Shown: positions 1-5,936 of the stretch, one piece after another | Layout: the number at the start of each line of letters is the position of its first letter | Numbering within the stretch: position 1 is the stretch's first letter | NCBI GenBank assembly: GCA_007134805.1 | Contig: SLKB01000268.1 | Coordinates: 1 to 5,936, forward strand | Origin: Paracoccaceae bacterium | GTDB taxonomy: Bacteria; Pseudomonadota; Alphaproteobacteria; Rhodobacterales; Rhodobacteraceae | Direction of reading: 5' to 3' | Length of the DNA stretch: 5,936 nucleotides | Notes under the pieces: model-generated | The model's input: only the letters and a program-made list of their open reading frames with translations | What the model was told of the DNA's origin: nothing | Database searches by the model: none | Made by a program: the position numbers and the translations under genes

Positions 1-864
1 CTGATGGATGTGCGCCAACGCCTGATCGACGAGACGGCAGAGATCGTCCCATTGCGCGAGATCGCGCGCGAGCATGGCGCGGTGATGCTGCTGGCCGCCG
101 ATGGTAGCATACTCGTCGATCGAACTGCGTCGGAATTCGGCTTCACCCGGACGGTCGCACCGGATCCGTCCGAAACGCGTGCCAATGGGGGGCTTTCGGG
201 GCTGACACTCAATGGTCGCGATGTCCCGGCGAGCAGTATGCTCTATTCCACGGGCCGGCTCGGCGCCAATTTCGAGATACGTGACGCAGCGACAGTGTCC
301 GCGCAGAAGAAACTCGACGACCTCACCAGCACGATCGTCGAGAGCTTCGCAGGCGAAGGCGCGGACCCGACCCTCGGCCCAAACGACTTCGGCCTGTTCG
401 AACTTGACGGGCTTGTTGCTATCCCCGCTGATCGCACGGGCATTTCAACCCTTCTGACGCTGACCCCGCGCATAAACCCGGAGGATCCGCAAGACCTGCG
501 CAAGATCCAGTCCGGGTTGGAGGCCGCGGTCCCAAGCCCGACCTGGGAGAATGCGCAGTTGCGCAGGCTTCAGAATGTGCTCCAGGATCGGGTCGCCCTT
601 ACTGACACGCCCGGCCCGCGTCTCACACTGCATGAGCACGCAGCCGGCCTACTTTCCGAGATCTCCACAAGACGACTGGACGCAGAGCGCGCCCTGACAA
701 CGGCGACGGTCCGCTCAGAGATGCTCGCTGAGGAACTGGCCACCTATGGCGTGGATACGGACGCGGAACTGAGCAGGCTTCTCCTTCTTGAAAAGGCCTA
801 TGCGGCAAACGCGCGGGTCATTTCGACAGCAGACATGATGCTGCGCACATTACTGGAGATATGA
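1..864 (+). CDS. flgK: Flagellar hook-filament junction protein 1 (FlgK/HAP1), 3' part; 5' end outside the window
   Basis: FlgK is exported through the flagellar type III apparatus and forms the first junction layer between hook and filament. The frame is open through the left edge (the first codon, CTG, is in frame), so 287 codons of the C-terminal part are visible and the N-terminal D0/D1 helices are missing. The Met at position 4 is internal, not the start. Recognition rests on two family blocks. The first is 'GRLGANFEIRDAATVSAQKKLDDL' spread over bases 256-324, matching the usual 'G.LG.L.E.RD...P..Q..LD.L' of FlgK. The second is the C-terminal D0 helix ending 'LEKAYAANARVISTADMMLRTLLEI', which packs with the N-terminal helix in the polymer. 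No cysteine is present. The TGA stop at 862-864 overlaps the ATG of flgL, so the two are co-transcribed. FlgE or another axial protein share the C-terminal helix style, but the combination with a following flgL makes FlgK the clear choice. Confidence 0.94.
   Translation: MMDVRQRLIDETAEIVPLREIAREHGAVMLLAADGSILVDRTASEFGFTRTVAPDPSETRANGGLSGLTLNGRDVPASSMLYSTGRLGANFEIRDAATVSAQKKLDDLTSTIVESFAGEGADPTLGPNDFGLFELDGLVAIPADRTGISTLLTLTPRINPEDPQDLRKIQSGLEAAVPSPTWENAQLRRLQNVLQDRVALTDTPGPRLTLHEHAAGLLSEISTRRLDAERALTTATVRSEMLAEELATYGVDTDAELSRLLLLEKAYAANARVISTADMMLRTLLEI
855..858 (+). promoter_or_regulatory. Ribosome binding site deciding the flgL start
   Basis: GGAG lies inside the last codons of flgK. It is 2 nt before the ATG at 861 but 8 nt before the in-frame ATG at 867. 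Normal Shine-Dalgarno spacing is about 5-9 nt, so this site points to 867 as the main start of flgL. Confidence 0.55.
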
Positions 865-866
865 AG

Positions 867-1874
867 ATGGTCCCACAGGGTTTGGGTGATATGGCGCAAC
901 AGTTGATGCTGCGCAGAAACGGGTCGGCCCTGTCAGGCGACATCAAGCGGCTCTCGAGCGAACTGTCGACCGGCCGGGTCGTCGATCAGGGGAAACGCGT
1001 GCAGGGCGACTTTTCCGTCGTTTCGCACCTGACGAAGATGATCAGGACCTCTGAAACGGCGAAGGCGAACGCCGAATTCTCGAAAATTTTCCTCGGTGCA
1101 CAGCAATCTGCCCTGGAGATTATCACCAGACATACAATCAGCCACATGACTGACTATGCGACCTTCGATCAGAACCCGATGCCACAAGCCGCAAAATTGC
1201 TGGCGCGCAGCATGAATGAGAGCTTTACCGACACGATTGGCGCGCTCAACACATCGTTCGCGGGCCGCTCAATCTTCGCGGGTGTCGATGGCGATCGGCC
1301 GGCTGTCGCAGATGCCGAGGCGATCCTGCAGGAGCTGGTCAGCATCATTCCCGCCAATGCCGATGCCGCTGCGGTCGGCCAGATCATCGACGACTGGTTC
1401 GCAGTGGGCGGTGGGTTCGACAATCCGGGCTTCAGCCGGGGCGCCATCACACCACAGCCCCTCGAGCTTCTTCCGGGACAGACAGTGGCGCATGACGTGA
1501 CTGGCCGGGATCCCGCGCTGCGGACAACCCTGGCCGCCTTCGCGAAGGGCGCCATCGTCGAAGCGGGCGTGCTCGCCGCAGACCCGAACCAGGAAATCGC
1601 GCTCCTGCGGCCCGTATTCACAATGATGAAAAGTGCCGGTGACGGGCTGATCCAGCTCAGTGCGAAGATCGGGCTGCAAGAAGCACGGGCCGCGCGCATC
1701 TCCAGCGAGGCTGAAGCACAAAACGCGGCCTCGACGATTGCCAAAGCCGAGATGCTCGAAGCCGACCCCTACGACACGGCAACAAAACTCGAGGCCGCCA
1801 TGGCGCAGCTCGACAGGATCTACATGCTGACCGCGCGCCTGTCCCGGCTGTCGCTGACCGAGTATCTCAGATGA
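867..1874 (+). CDS. flgL: Flagellar hook-filament junction protein 3 (FlgL/HAP3)
   Basis: FlgL is a flagellin-like exported protein forming the second junction layer, on which the filament is built. From the ATG at 867 the product is 335 residues; the ATG at 861 would add two residues and overlap the flgK stop as ATGA. I prefer 867 because GGAG at 855-858 is 8 nt before it. Visible parts: an N-terminal flagellin-type helical segment (about 1-135) with 'RLSSELSTGRVV' at 29-39; the family's turn 'FAGRSIFAGVDGDRPAV' at 131-147, equivalent to 'G.YLFSGT'; a variable middle (about 150-220); and a C-terminal helix with 'DTATKLEAAMAQLDRIYMLTARLSRLSLTEYLR' at 303-335, typical of FlgL in Rhodobacterales. 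No cysteine and no signal peptide, as expected for type III export. The TGA at 1872-1874 overlaps the flgI ATG. A flagellin (FliC) is the alternative, but the gene order flgK-flgL-flgI and the C-terminus favour FlgL. Confidence 0.92.
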   Translation: MVPQGLGDMAQQLMLRRNGSALSGDIKRLSSELSTGRVVDQGKRVQGDFSVVSHLTKMIRTSETAKANAEFSKIFLGAQQSALEIITRHTISHMTDYATFDQNPMPQAAKLLARSMNESFTDTIGALNTSFAGRSIFAGVDGDRPAVADAEAILQELVSIIPANADAAAVGQIIDDWFAVGGGFDNPGFSRGAITPQPLELLPGQTVAHDVTGRDPALRTTLAAFAKGAIVEAGVLAADPNQEIALLRPVFTMMKSAGDGLIQLSAKIGLQEARAARISSEAEAQNAASTIAKAEMLEADPYDTATKLEAAMAQLDRIYMLTARLSRLSLTEYLR

Positions 1875-2983
1875 AGCAGTTCCGGCTCTTCCTTCTCCAG
1901 GTCTTCGCGTTAGTGATGCTGGTTGCCACGGCGACCGAGGCTTCGGTTCGCCTCAAGGATCTGGTTGAGTTTGACGGTGTCCGTGGCAACGATCTGCTGG
2001 GCTACGGCCTGGTCGTCGGTCTTGATGGAACCGGCGATGGCATCCGCAACTCGCCCTTCACCGAAGACATCATGTCCAACATCCTCGAACGCCTCGGCGT
2101 GAACGTGACCGGCGAGCAGTTCCGTCCCAGGAACGTGGCCGCTGTCATCGTCACGGCGACGCTTCCGCCTTTTGCAAGAGCAGGTGCACGGATCGATGTT
2201 ACCGTCTCCGCGATCGGCGATGCCTCCAGTCTGCTGGGCGGAACGCTGGTGATGACACCGCTCAACGGGGCGGATGGTCAGATCTATGCGGTGGCGCAGG
2301 GTACCGTCATTTCCGGCGGTGTCGCGGCCGAGGGTCAGGCTGCGCGCGAAACGCGCGGGGTTCCGACCTCTGGCAGCATCCCACTTGGCGCACGCGTCGA
2401 GCGCGAGGTCGAGTTCGATCTCAGCAGCCTGACACGGCTTCGTCTCGCGCTGCGCTTCCCGGATTTCTCGACCGCACACCAGATCGAGCATGTGATCAAC
2501 TCCAATCTCTCCAAAGGCGTCGCTACGATGATCGATTCGGGCACGGTTGTTGTCGATCTGGCACGGGCCGGTACATCTTCACCCGCACACCTTCTCGCGC
2601 GTATCGAAAACCTGCGCGTCGCGCCGCAGACCCGGGCCCGTGTTGTCGTCGATCAGCGCTCCGGAACGATCGTGATGGGCGCCGATGTGCGCATCAGCCG
2701 GGTTGCGGTAGCGCAGGGCGGGCTGACTCTGAGGGTCGAGGAGGAACCTCTCGTCGTGCAACCCAATCCGTTTGCGGAAGGCGAGACTGTTGTCGTGCCG
2801 AGGACTCGAGTTGGCATCGAAGATGCGCCGGGCACTGGCCTTGCAGAAGTCAGGGGAGGGACCTCGCTCTCCGAAGTCGTGGCCGGGCTGAACGCGCTCG
2901 GGGTCTCGCCCAGAGACATGATCGACATTCTCAACAGCGTCAACGCGGCGGGTGCGCTCCACGCGGAATTGATTGTAAGGTAG
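1871..2983 (+). CDS. flgI: Flagellar P-ring protein precursor FlgI
   Basis: FlgI is secreted to the periplasm by Sec and assembles into the P-ring, the peptidoglycan-level bushing around the flagellar rod. The 370-residue product is full length for the family. Residues 1-24 are a Sec signal peptide: short basic N-region with K2 and R5, hydrophobic core about 6-19, and likely cleavage after 'TEA' before S25. The mature part starts with the hallmark 'VRLKDLVEFDGVRGNDLLGYGLVVGLDGTGDG' (26-57), followed by 'NVAAVIVTATLPPFARAGARIDVTVSAIGDASSLLGGTL' (88-126), 'VVVDQRSGTIVMGADVRIS' (258-276) and the C-terminal 'DMIDILNSVNAAGALHAELIVR' (349-370). Translation probably depends on coupling to flgL through the ATGA overlap, since only a weak CGAG precedes the start. 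The protein has no cysteine, unlike enterobacterial FlgI with its disulfide. It is the last gene of the operon; a hairpin follows at 3002-3041. The identity is certain. Confidence 0.98.
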   Translation: MKQFRLFLLQVFALVMLVATATEASVRLKDLVEFDGVRGNDLLGYGLVVGLDGTGDGIRNSPFTEDIMSNILERLGVNVTGEQFRPRNVAAVIVTATLPPFARAGARIDVTVSAIGDASSLLGGTLVMTPLNGADGQIYAVAQGTVISGGVAAEGQAARETRGVPTSGSIPLGARVEREVEFDLSSLTRLRLALRFPDFSTAHQIEHVINSNLSKGVATMIDSGTVVVDLARAGTSSPAHLLARIENLRVAPQTRARVVVDQRSGTIVMGADVRISRVAVAQGGLTLRVEEEPLVVQPNPFAEGETVVVPRTRVGIEDAPGTGLAEVRGGTSLSEVVAGLNALGVSPRDMIDILNSVNAAGALHAELIVR

Positions 2984-3158
2984 GCGGTAGGGTCGAACAT
3001 TCCCGAGCCCGCGCCTTGCTCGATCGTGGCGTGGGTTTGGGCCTGTGTCCGATTGCCGATGTCACGACGGACAGCCTGGGACGCCTGCCCAAGATCGCTT
3101 TGACCAGCACATTCCCCTGAAGGCGCGACGAGCCCCCCTGACGCAGGCCCTTTGACAC
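2984..3158. other. Convergent intergenic gap flgI-purD
   Basis: This 175-bp gap separates the 3' ends of two converging genes. It holds the plus-strand hairpin at 3002-3041. I see no tRNA-like fold, no repeat family, and no T-tract terminator for purD on the minus strand. One plus frame stays open from inside flgI to a TGA at 3118-3120 but has no start codon with a ribosome binding site, so no gene is called. Confidence 0.6.
3002..3041 (+). terminator. GC-rich hairpin after flgI, likely 3' end of the flagellar transcript
   Basis: Bases 3002-3015 (CCCGAGCCCGCGCC) pair with 3028-3041 (GGCGTGGGTTTGGG) without a gap, giving a 14-bp stem with three G-U pairs and a 12-nt loop. It begins 18 nt after the flgI stop. 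No U-tract follows, so it is not a canonical intrinsic terminator. It may stabilise the mRNA 3' end or act with Rho. On the minus strand the three G-U pairs become C-A mismatches, so the structure favours the plus transcript. Confidence 0.4.
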
Positions 3159-4433
3159 TCAGGTCGTGTCGCGCAAGGCCCGCCAGCCGATATCGGGCCT
3201 GCAAAACCCCTCTGGCCAGTCGATCTTCGCTACCATCGCGTAGGCGCGCTCGGCCGCGCCTGTGAGCGTCTCGGCCCGCGCCGTGACGTTCAGTACCCGC
3301 CCGCCATCGGCCAGCACGCGGCCTTGGTCATTCCGGGTTCCGGCGTGAAACACCATATGGTGGCTGTCTTCCGGGCACACCGCCAGCGCGCGGATCTCGC
3401 TGCCTTTGCTGTAGCGGCCCGGGTAGCCTTGTGCCGCCATCACAACGGTCAGCGCATGGTCTTCGGCCCAGTTGACGGCGATCTCATCAAGCCGTCCTTC
3501 AGCACAGGCAAACATAAGATCGAGCGCCTGCGCGCCGAGCCGCATCATCAGGACCTGGCACTCGGGGTCTCCGAAACGGACATTGTATTCGACGAGCCGC
3601 GGCGCGCCGTCCTTGATCATCAACCCGGCATAGAGCACCCCGCGATACGGTGTCCCGCGGCGCACCATCTCGGCCATGGTCGGCCGGATGATCTGGTCGA
3701 GAGCCTGCTGCGCGACCGCATCTGTCAGCACCGGCGCTGGCGAATAGGCTCCCATTCCGCCGGTATTGGGGCCGGTGTCGCCTGCGCCAACGCGCTTGTG
3801 ATCCTGCGCAGTGCCGATAGGCAGGACCTGCTCGCAATCCACGAGCACGAAGAAGGACGCCTCTTCGCCGGTCATGAATTCCTCGATCACGACCTCGGCG
3901 CCTGCAGAGCCGAAGGCACCCGCGAACATGTCGTCTAGGGCTGCGAACGCGTGGGCCTCGGTCTCGGCGACGATGACGCCCTTGCCTGCGGCAAGGCCAT
4001 CGGCCTTGATCACGATCGGCGCCCCCTGCGCCTTGACATAAGCCCTTGCGCTGGCAAGCTCGGTGAAATGGGCATAGGCGGCGGTCGGCGCACCGACAGC
4101 CGCGCAAATCTCTTTGGTGAAGACTTTCGAGGCTTCCAGCCGCGCGGCTGCAGCCGTGGGCCCGAAACACGCAATCCCGGCCTCGATCAACCGGTCGGCG
4201 ACACCGGCAGCGAGTGGCGCCTCTGGGCCGATCACGACAAAATCGACCGCAGCTGCTTCGCAGAACCCGATCAAGGCACTGCCAGAGGTGATGTCGAGAT
4301 CAGCGCAATCCGCGATCTCCGCCATTCCGGCATTGCCAGGCGCGCAGATCAGTCGGTCGCATTTCGGGTTCTGCGAGATCGCCCAGGCCAACGCGTGTTC
4401 ACGCCCGCCACTTCCCAGAACCAGAATATTCAT
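3159..4433 (-). CDS. purD: Phosphoribosylamine--glycine ligase (GAR synthetase) PurD
   Basis: PurD is a cytosolic ATP-grasp ligase for the second step of de novo purine synthesis: 5-phosphoribosylamine + glycine + ATP gives glycinamide ribonucleotide + ADP + Pi. The start is the ATG at 4433-4431, giving 424 residues, the normal length; the frame stays open further upstream but this extension has no PurD similarity and would run into xseA. Visible motifs in order: N-domain loop 'GSGGREHALAW' (7-17), 'GPEAPLAAG' (69-77), ATP-grasp glycine loop 'KADGLAAGKG' (143-152), 'EEF' (184-186), 'DHKRVGAGDTGPNTGGMGAYSP' (211-232), the PurD signature and metal-binding block 'NVRFGDPECQ' (284-293), and C-domain 'VFHAGT' (361-366) with 'GGRVLNVTA' (377-385). 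All key blocks look intact. It runs convergent to flgI and divergent from xseA, with its own promoter and ribosome binding site in the 75-bp gap. The TGA stop is at 3161-3159. Confidence 0.98.
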   Translation of the reverse strand: MNILVLGSGGREHALAWAISQNPKCDRLICAPGNAGMAEIADCADLDITSGSALIGFCEAAAVDFVVIGPEAPLAAGVADRLIEAGIACFGPTAAAARLEASKVFTKEICAAVGAPTAAYAHFTELASARAYVKAQGAPIVIKADGLAAGKGVIVAETEAHAFAALDDMFAGAFGSAGAEVVIEEFMTGEEASFFVLVDCEQVLPIGTAQDHKRVGAGDTGPNTGGMGAYSPAPVLTDAVAQQALDQIIRPTMAEMVRRGTPYRGVLYAGLMIKDGAPRLVEYNVRFGDPECQVLMMRLGAQALDLMFACAEGRLDEIAVNWAEDHALTVVMAAQGYPGRYSKGSEIRALAVCPEDSHHMVFHAGTRNDQGRVLADGGRVLNVTARAETLTGAAERAYAMVAKIDWPEGFCRPDIGWRALRDTT

Positions 4434-4440
4434 AACGTGC

Positions 4441-4446
4441 CCTCTC
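4441..4446 (-). promoter_or_regulatory. Ribosome binding site of purD
   Basis: On the minus strand GAGAGG stands 7 nt before the ATG at 4433-4431. This is good Shine-Dalgarno spacing and supports the 424-residue PurD start over the longer open frame. Confidence 0.65.
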
Positions 4447-4465
4447 TTGGCCTTGTCGCCTGCGC

Positions 4466-4494
4466 GTTCTAGGGTGGCTACAGGAGCATGACAA
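4466..4494 (-). promoter_or_regulatory. Candidate sigma70-type promoter of purD
   Basis: Reading the minus strand, TTGTCA (4494-4489, five of six matches to TTGACA) is followed after exactly 17 nt by TAGAAC (4471-4466, four of six matches to TATAAT). Transcription would begin near 4459, leaving a leader of roughly 26 nt that contains the purD ribosome binding site. The -35 element lies just in front of the xseA start codon, so the two divergent genes share this DNA. No matching PurR-like operator was recognised. Confidence 0.5.
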
Positions 4495-4496
4495 GC

Positions 4497-4505
4497 GGAA
4501 GGGAG
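4497..4505 (+). promoter_or_regulatory. Ribosome binding site deciding the xseA start
   Basis: GGAAGGGAG precedes the ATG at 4509; its GAAGG part is 6 nt away and its GGAG part 3 nt away. The alternative in-frame ATG at 4488 has AGGAG only 1 nt before it, which is too close. This favours 4509. Confidence 0.5.
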
Positions 4506-4508
4506 CGC

Positions 4509-5924
4509 ATGGATCTGATCGATGAGCCCGCCCGTAACACGCCCGAATTCTCGGTTTCGGAAATCTCGGGCGCTGTCAAACGGGTGCTGGAAGGCGAATT
4601 TGGGCGCCTGCGTGTCCGTGGCGAGGTCGGGCGCGTCGTGGTTGCGCGCACGGGGCATATGTATTTCGACCTCAAGGACGACCGCGCCGTGATTGCCGGA
4701 GTGAGCTGGAAGGGTCAGGTCGCGCGCATGACCGTGCGCCCCGAAGAAGGGATGGAGGTGATCGCCACGGGGCGGCTGACGACCTTCGCGCCGCAGTCGA
4801 AATACCAGCTTGTGATCGAGAGTGTGGAACCCGCAGGCGCGGGCGCGCTGATGGCAATGCTCGAGAAGCGCCGCGCCGCGCTCGCGGCCGAAGGGTTGTT
4901 CGCAACCGAGCGCAAGCGCCCACTGCCTGTGCTGCCGCGGGTGATCGGGGTGATCACCTCGCTACAGGGCGCGGTGATCCGCGATATCCTGCACCGCTTG
5001 CGTGACCGGTTCGGCGTGCATGTGCTGGTCTGGCCGGTCGCCGTGCAGGGGCAGGCCTGCGCGCCAGAAGTTGCGCGCGCCATTGTCGGGTTTAATGCGC
5101 TGCGCGAAGGGGGCAGGATCCCGCGCCCGGACCTGCTGATCGTCGCACGCGGTGGCGGCTCGATCGAGGATCTGTGGGGCTTCAACGAAGAGATCGTCGT
5201 GCGGGCCGCGGCGGACAGCGCGATCCCGCTCATTTCGGCCGTTGGGCATGAGACTGACACGACGCTGATTGACCACGCCGCCGACCAGCGCGCACCCACG
5301 CCCAGCGCCGCGGCCGAGATTGCCGTGCCCGTGCACGCCGAACTGTGCGCGCAACTCGCCAACCTGCAGGCGCGGCTGATCCGGGGCGGGGCGCAATCGC
5401 TGGCGCTGCGCCGTCAGCGCCTGGACGATCTGAGCCGTGCCCTTCCGAGAGCCGAGACATTGCTCGCGCCTGCCCGGCAGCGCTTCGACCTGTGGGCGGA
5501 ACGCTTTCCCGGCAGTCTGCGCGCGGCCCTGCGCGCGAAGGCGCAGGATCTGCGCAGCCTCGCCGCTGGCCTTCGGCCGTCAGCGATCCGGCTGGAGATG
5601 GACAAGGCGCGCGAGCGGCTGGAGGATCGCGCGGCCCGCGCAGAGCGCGCGATCCGCACCCAGATAACTGCGCAGGACGCCCGTCTGGCGGCGCTCGAGC
5701 GCTTGCGCCAGTCACTGGGCTATCCGGCCACCTTGCAACGCGGCTATGCAGTGGTCCGCGACCAAAGTGAACAGGTGCTCACCACCGCCCGCGCGGCCGG
5801 GGCTGCCCAAACACTCAGCATCGAATTCGCCGATTCGCGCCTCACGGCGCTGCCCCAGAAACCGGCGCGCGCCTCCAACCCATCGAAGGATACGCCACTG
5901 CCCGATCAGGGCAACCTGTTCTAG
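4509..5924 (+). CDS. xseA: Exodeoxyribonuclease VII large subunit XseA
   Basis: XseA is the catalytic large subunit of exonuclease VII, which with several XseB subunits degrades single-stranded DNA from both ends in mismatch repair and DNA damage tolerance. From the ATG at 4509 the product is 471 residues; the ATG at 4488 would add seven residues ('MTSGRER') and has a badly spaced ribosome binding site, and family members in Rhodobacterales start with 'MDL'. Domains in order: OB-fold ssDNA-binding domain about 13-107 ('PEFSVSEISGAVKRVLEGEFGRLRVRGEVG', 'GHMYFDLKDDRAVI'); catalytic core about 130-275 with 'GVITSLQGAVIRDILHRLRDRF' (147-168), 'VARGGGSIEDLWGFNEE' (212-228) and 'SAVGHETDTTLIDHAADQRAPTPSAAAE' (243-270); a long Ala/Arg/Leu-rich coiled-coil region about 275-405; and the C-terminal 'LQRGYAVVRD' (409-418). 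The core motif reads SLQG where SPTG/SPSG is usual. No xseB is in the window. The TAG stop at 5922-5924 is 12 nt from the right edge. Confidence 0.97.
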   Translation: MDLIDEPARNTPEFSVSEISGAVKRVLEGEFGRLRVRGEVGRVVVARTGHMYFDLKDDRAVIAGVSWKGQVARMTVRPEEGMEVIATGRLTTFAPQSKYQLVIESVEPAGAGALMAMLEKRRAALAAEGLFATERKRPLPVLPRVIGVITSLQGAVIRDILHRLRDRFGVHVLVWPVAVQGQACAPEVARAIVGFNALREGGRIPRPDLLIVARGGGSIEDLWGFNEEIVVRAAADSAIPLISAVGHETDTTLIDHAADQRAPTPSAAAEIAVPVHAELCAQLANLQARLIRGGAQSLALRRQRLDDLSRALPRAETLLAPARQRFDLWAERFPGSLRAALRAKAQDLRSLAAGLRPSAIRLEMDKARERLEDRAARAERAIRTQITAQDARLAALERLRQSLGYPATLQRGYAVVRDQSEQVLTTARAAGAAQTLSIEFADSRLTALPQKPARASNPSKDTPLPDQGNLF

Positions 5925-5936
5925 GTGCTTGATCGC

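Larger units (their letters stand above)
4434..4508. promoter_or_regulatory. Divergent purD-xseA intergenic region
   Basis: The two start codons are only 75 bp apart. The purD promoter and ribosome binding site are readable. For xseA I see no convincing promoter: the best, TTGGCC at 4447-4452 with TAGGGT at 4470-4475, is weak (4/6 and 3/6). xseA may be transcribed from a start inside the purD 5' end or from a non-consensus promoter overlapping that of purD. Confidence 0.5.

Noticed and set aside
3123..3174. Inverted repeat around the purD stop: GCGCGAC at 3123-3129 and GTCGCGC at 3168-3174, with CTGA/TCAG pairs inside
   Set aside because: Half lies in purD codons, the stem is interrupted by unequal bulges, the loop is long and no T-tract follows on the minus strand; too weak to call a purD terminator.
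2653..3204. Minus-strand open frame of 183 codons across the flgI 3' end and the gap
   Set aside because: It is antisense to flgI and overlaps the purD 3' end in another frame; low-complexity Ser/Ala/Thr-rich composition is typical of shadow frames in GC-rich DNA.
3499..4170. Long Arg-rich minus-strand frame inside purD
   Set aside because: It is an out-of-frame shadow of purD, whose own frame carries all the enzyme motifs.
4434..4658. Upstream extension of the purD frame by 75 codons to an ATG at 4658
   Set aside because: The extra residues do not resemble PurD, lie antisense to the xseA 5' end, and the ATG at 4433 starts the conserved 'MNILVLGSGGREH' with a good ribosome binding site.
5230..5770. 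Overlapping open frames on both strands within the xseA 3' half
   Set aside because: Arg/Ala/Pro-rich shadows of a very GC-rich coiled-coil coding segment; no start signals or recognisable domains.
5925..5936. GTG directly after the xseA stop as the start of a next gene
   Set aside because: Only four codons are visible and there is no clear ribosome binding site, so nothing can be supported.
1..5936. Search for tRNA, CRISPR repeats, insertion sequence ends, CtrA-type TTAA-N7-TTAA sites and transfer signs
   Set aside because: None seen by eye; intergenic space is only about 250 bp and all genes are core functions with similar codon use.

Overview
The window is a compact, GC-rich chromosomal segment. 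It suggests an alphaproteobacterium of the Rhodobacterales (Rhodobacter/Roseobacter type). The reasons are strong G/C preference at third codon positions, FlgK and FlgL C-termini of the kind seen in that order (for example the 'TARLSRLSLTEYLR' end of FlgL), and an XseA N-terminus of the 'MDL...PEFSVSEISGAVKR' type. The taxonomic call is an inference from protein style, not from a search.

Layout: (1) Positions 1-2983, plus strand, hold the 3' end of a flagellar operon: a partial flgK (hook-filament junction protein 1), flgL (junction protein 3) and flgI (periplasmic P-ring protein). Both gene junctions are 4-bp ATGA overlaps, so the three are almost certainly co-transcribed and translationally coupled. 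(2) Positions 2984-3158 are a 175-bp intergenic gap between converging genes. A 14-bp GC-rich hairpin 18 nt after the flgI stop probably marks the 3' end of the flagellar mRNA. (3) Positions 3159-4433, minus strand, encode PurD (GAR synthetase, purine biosynthesis). (4) Positions 4434-4508 are a 75-bp divergent intergenic region with a plausible sigma70-type promoter and ribosome binding site for purD. (5) Positions 4509-5924, plus strand, encode XseA, the large subunit of exodeoxyribonuclease VII.

The flagellar genes work together: FlgI forms the bushing around the rod in the periplasm, while FlgK and FlgL are exported and stacked between hook and filament. purD and xseA are unrelated housekeeping genes transcribed away from each other. 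The region looks like ordinary core genome, gene-dense throughout. I see no RNA gene, mobile element, CRISPR array, attachment site or unknown accessory system, and I found no support for a previously undescribed system. The points worth a second look are small: start-site choices for flgL and xseA, a cysteine-free FlgI, a strand-asymmetric hairpin after flgI, the purD promoter geometry, an unusual residue pair in a conserved XseA motif, and an open reading stretch without a clear start in the flgI-purD gap.
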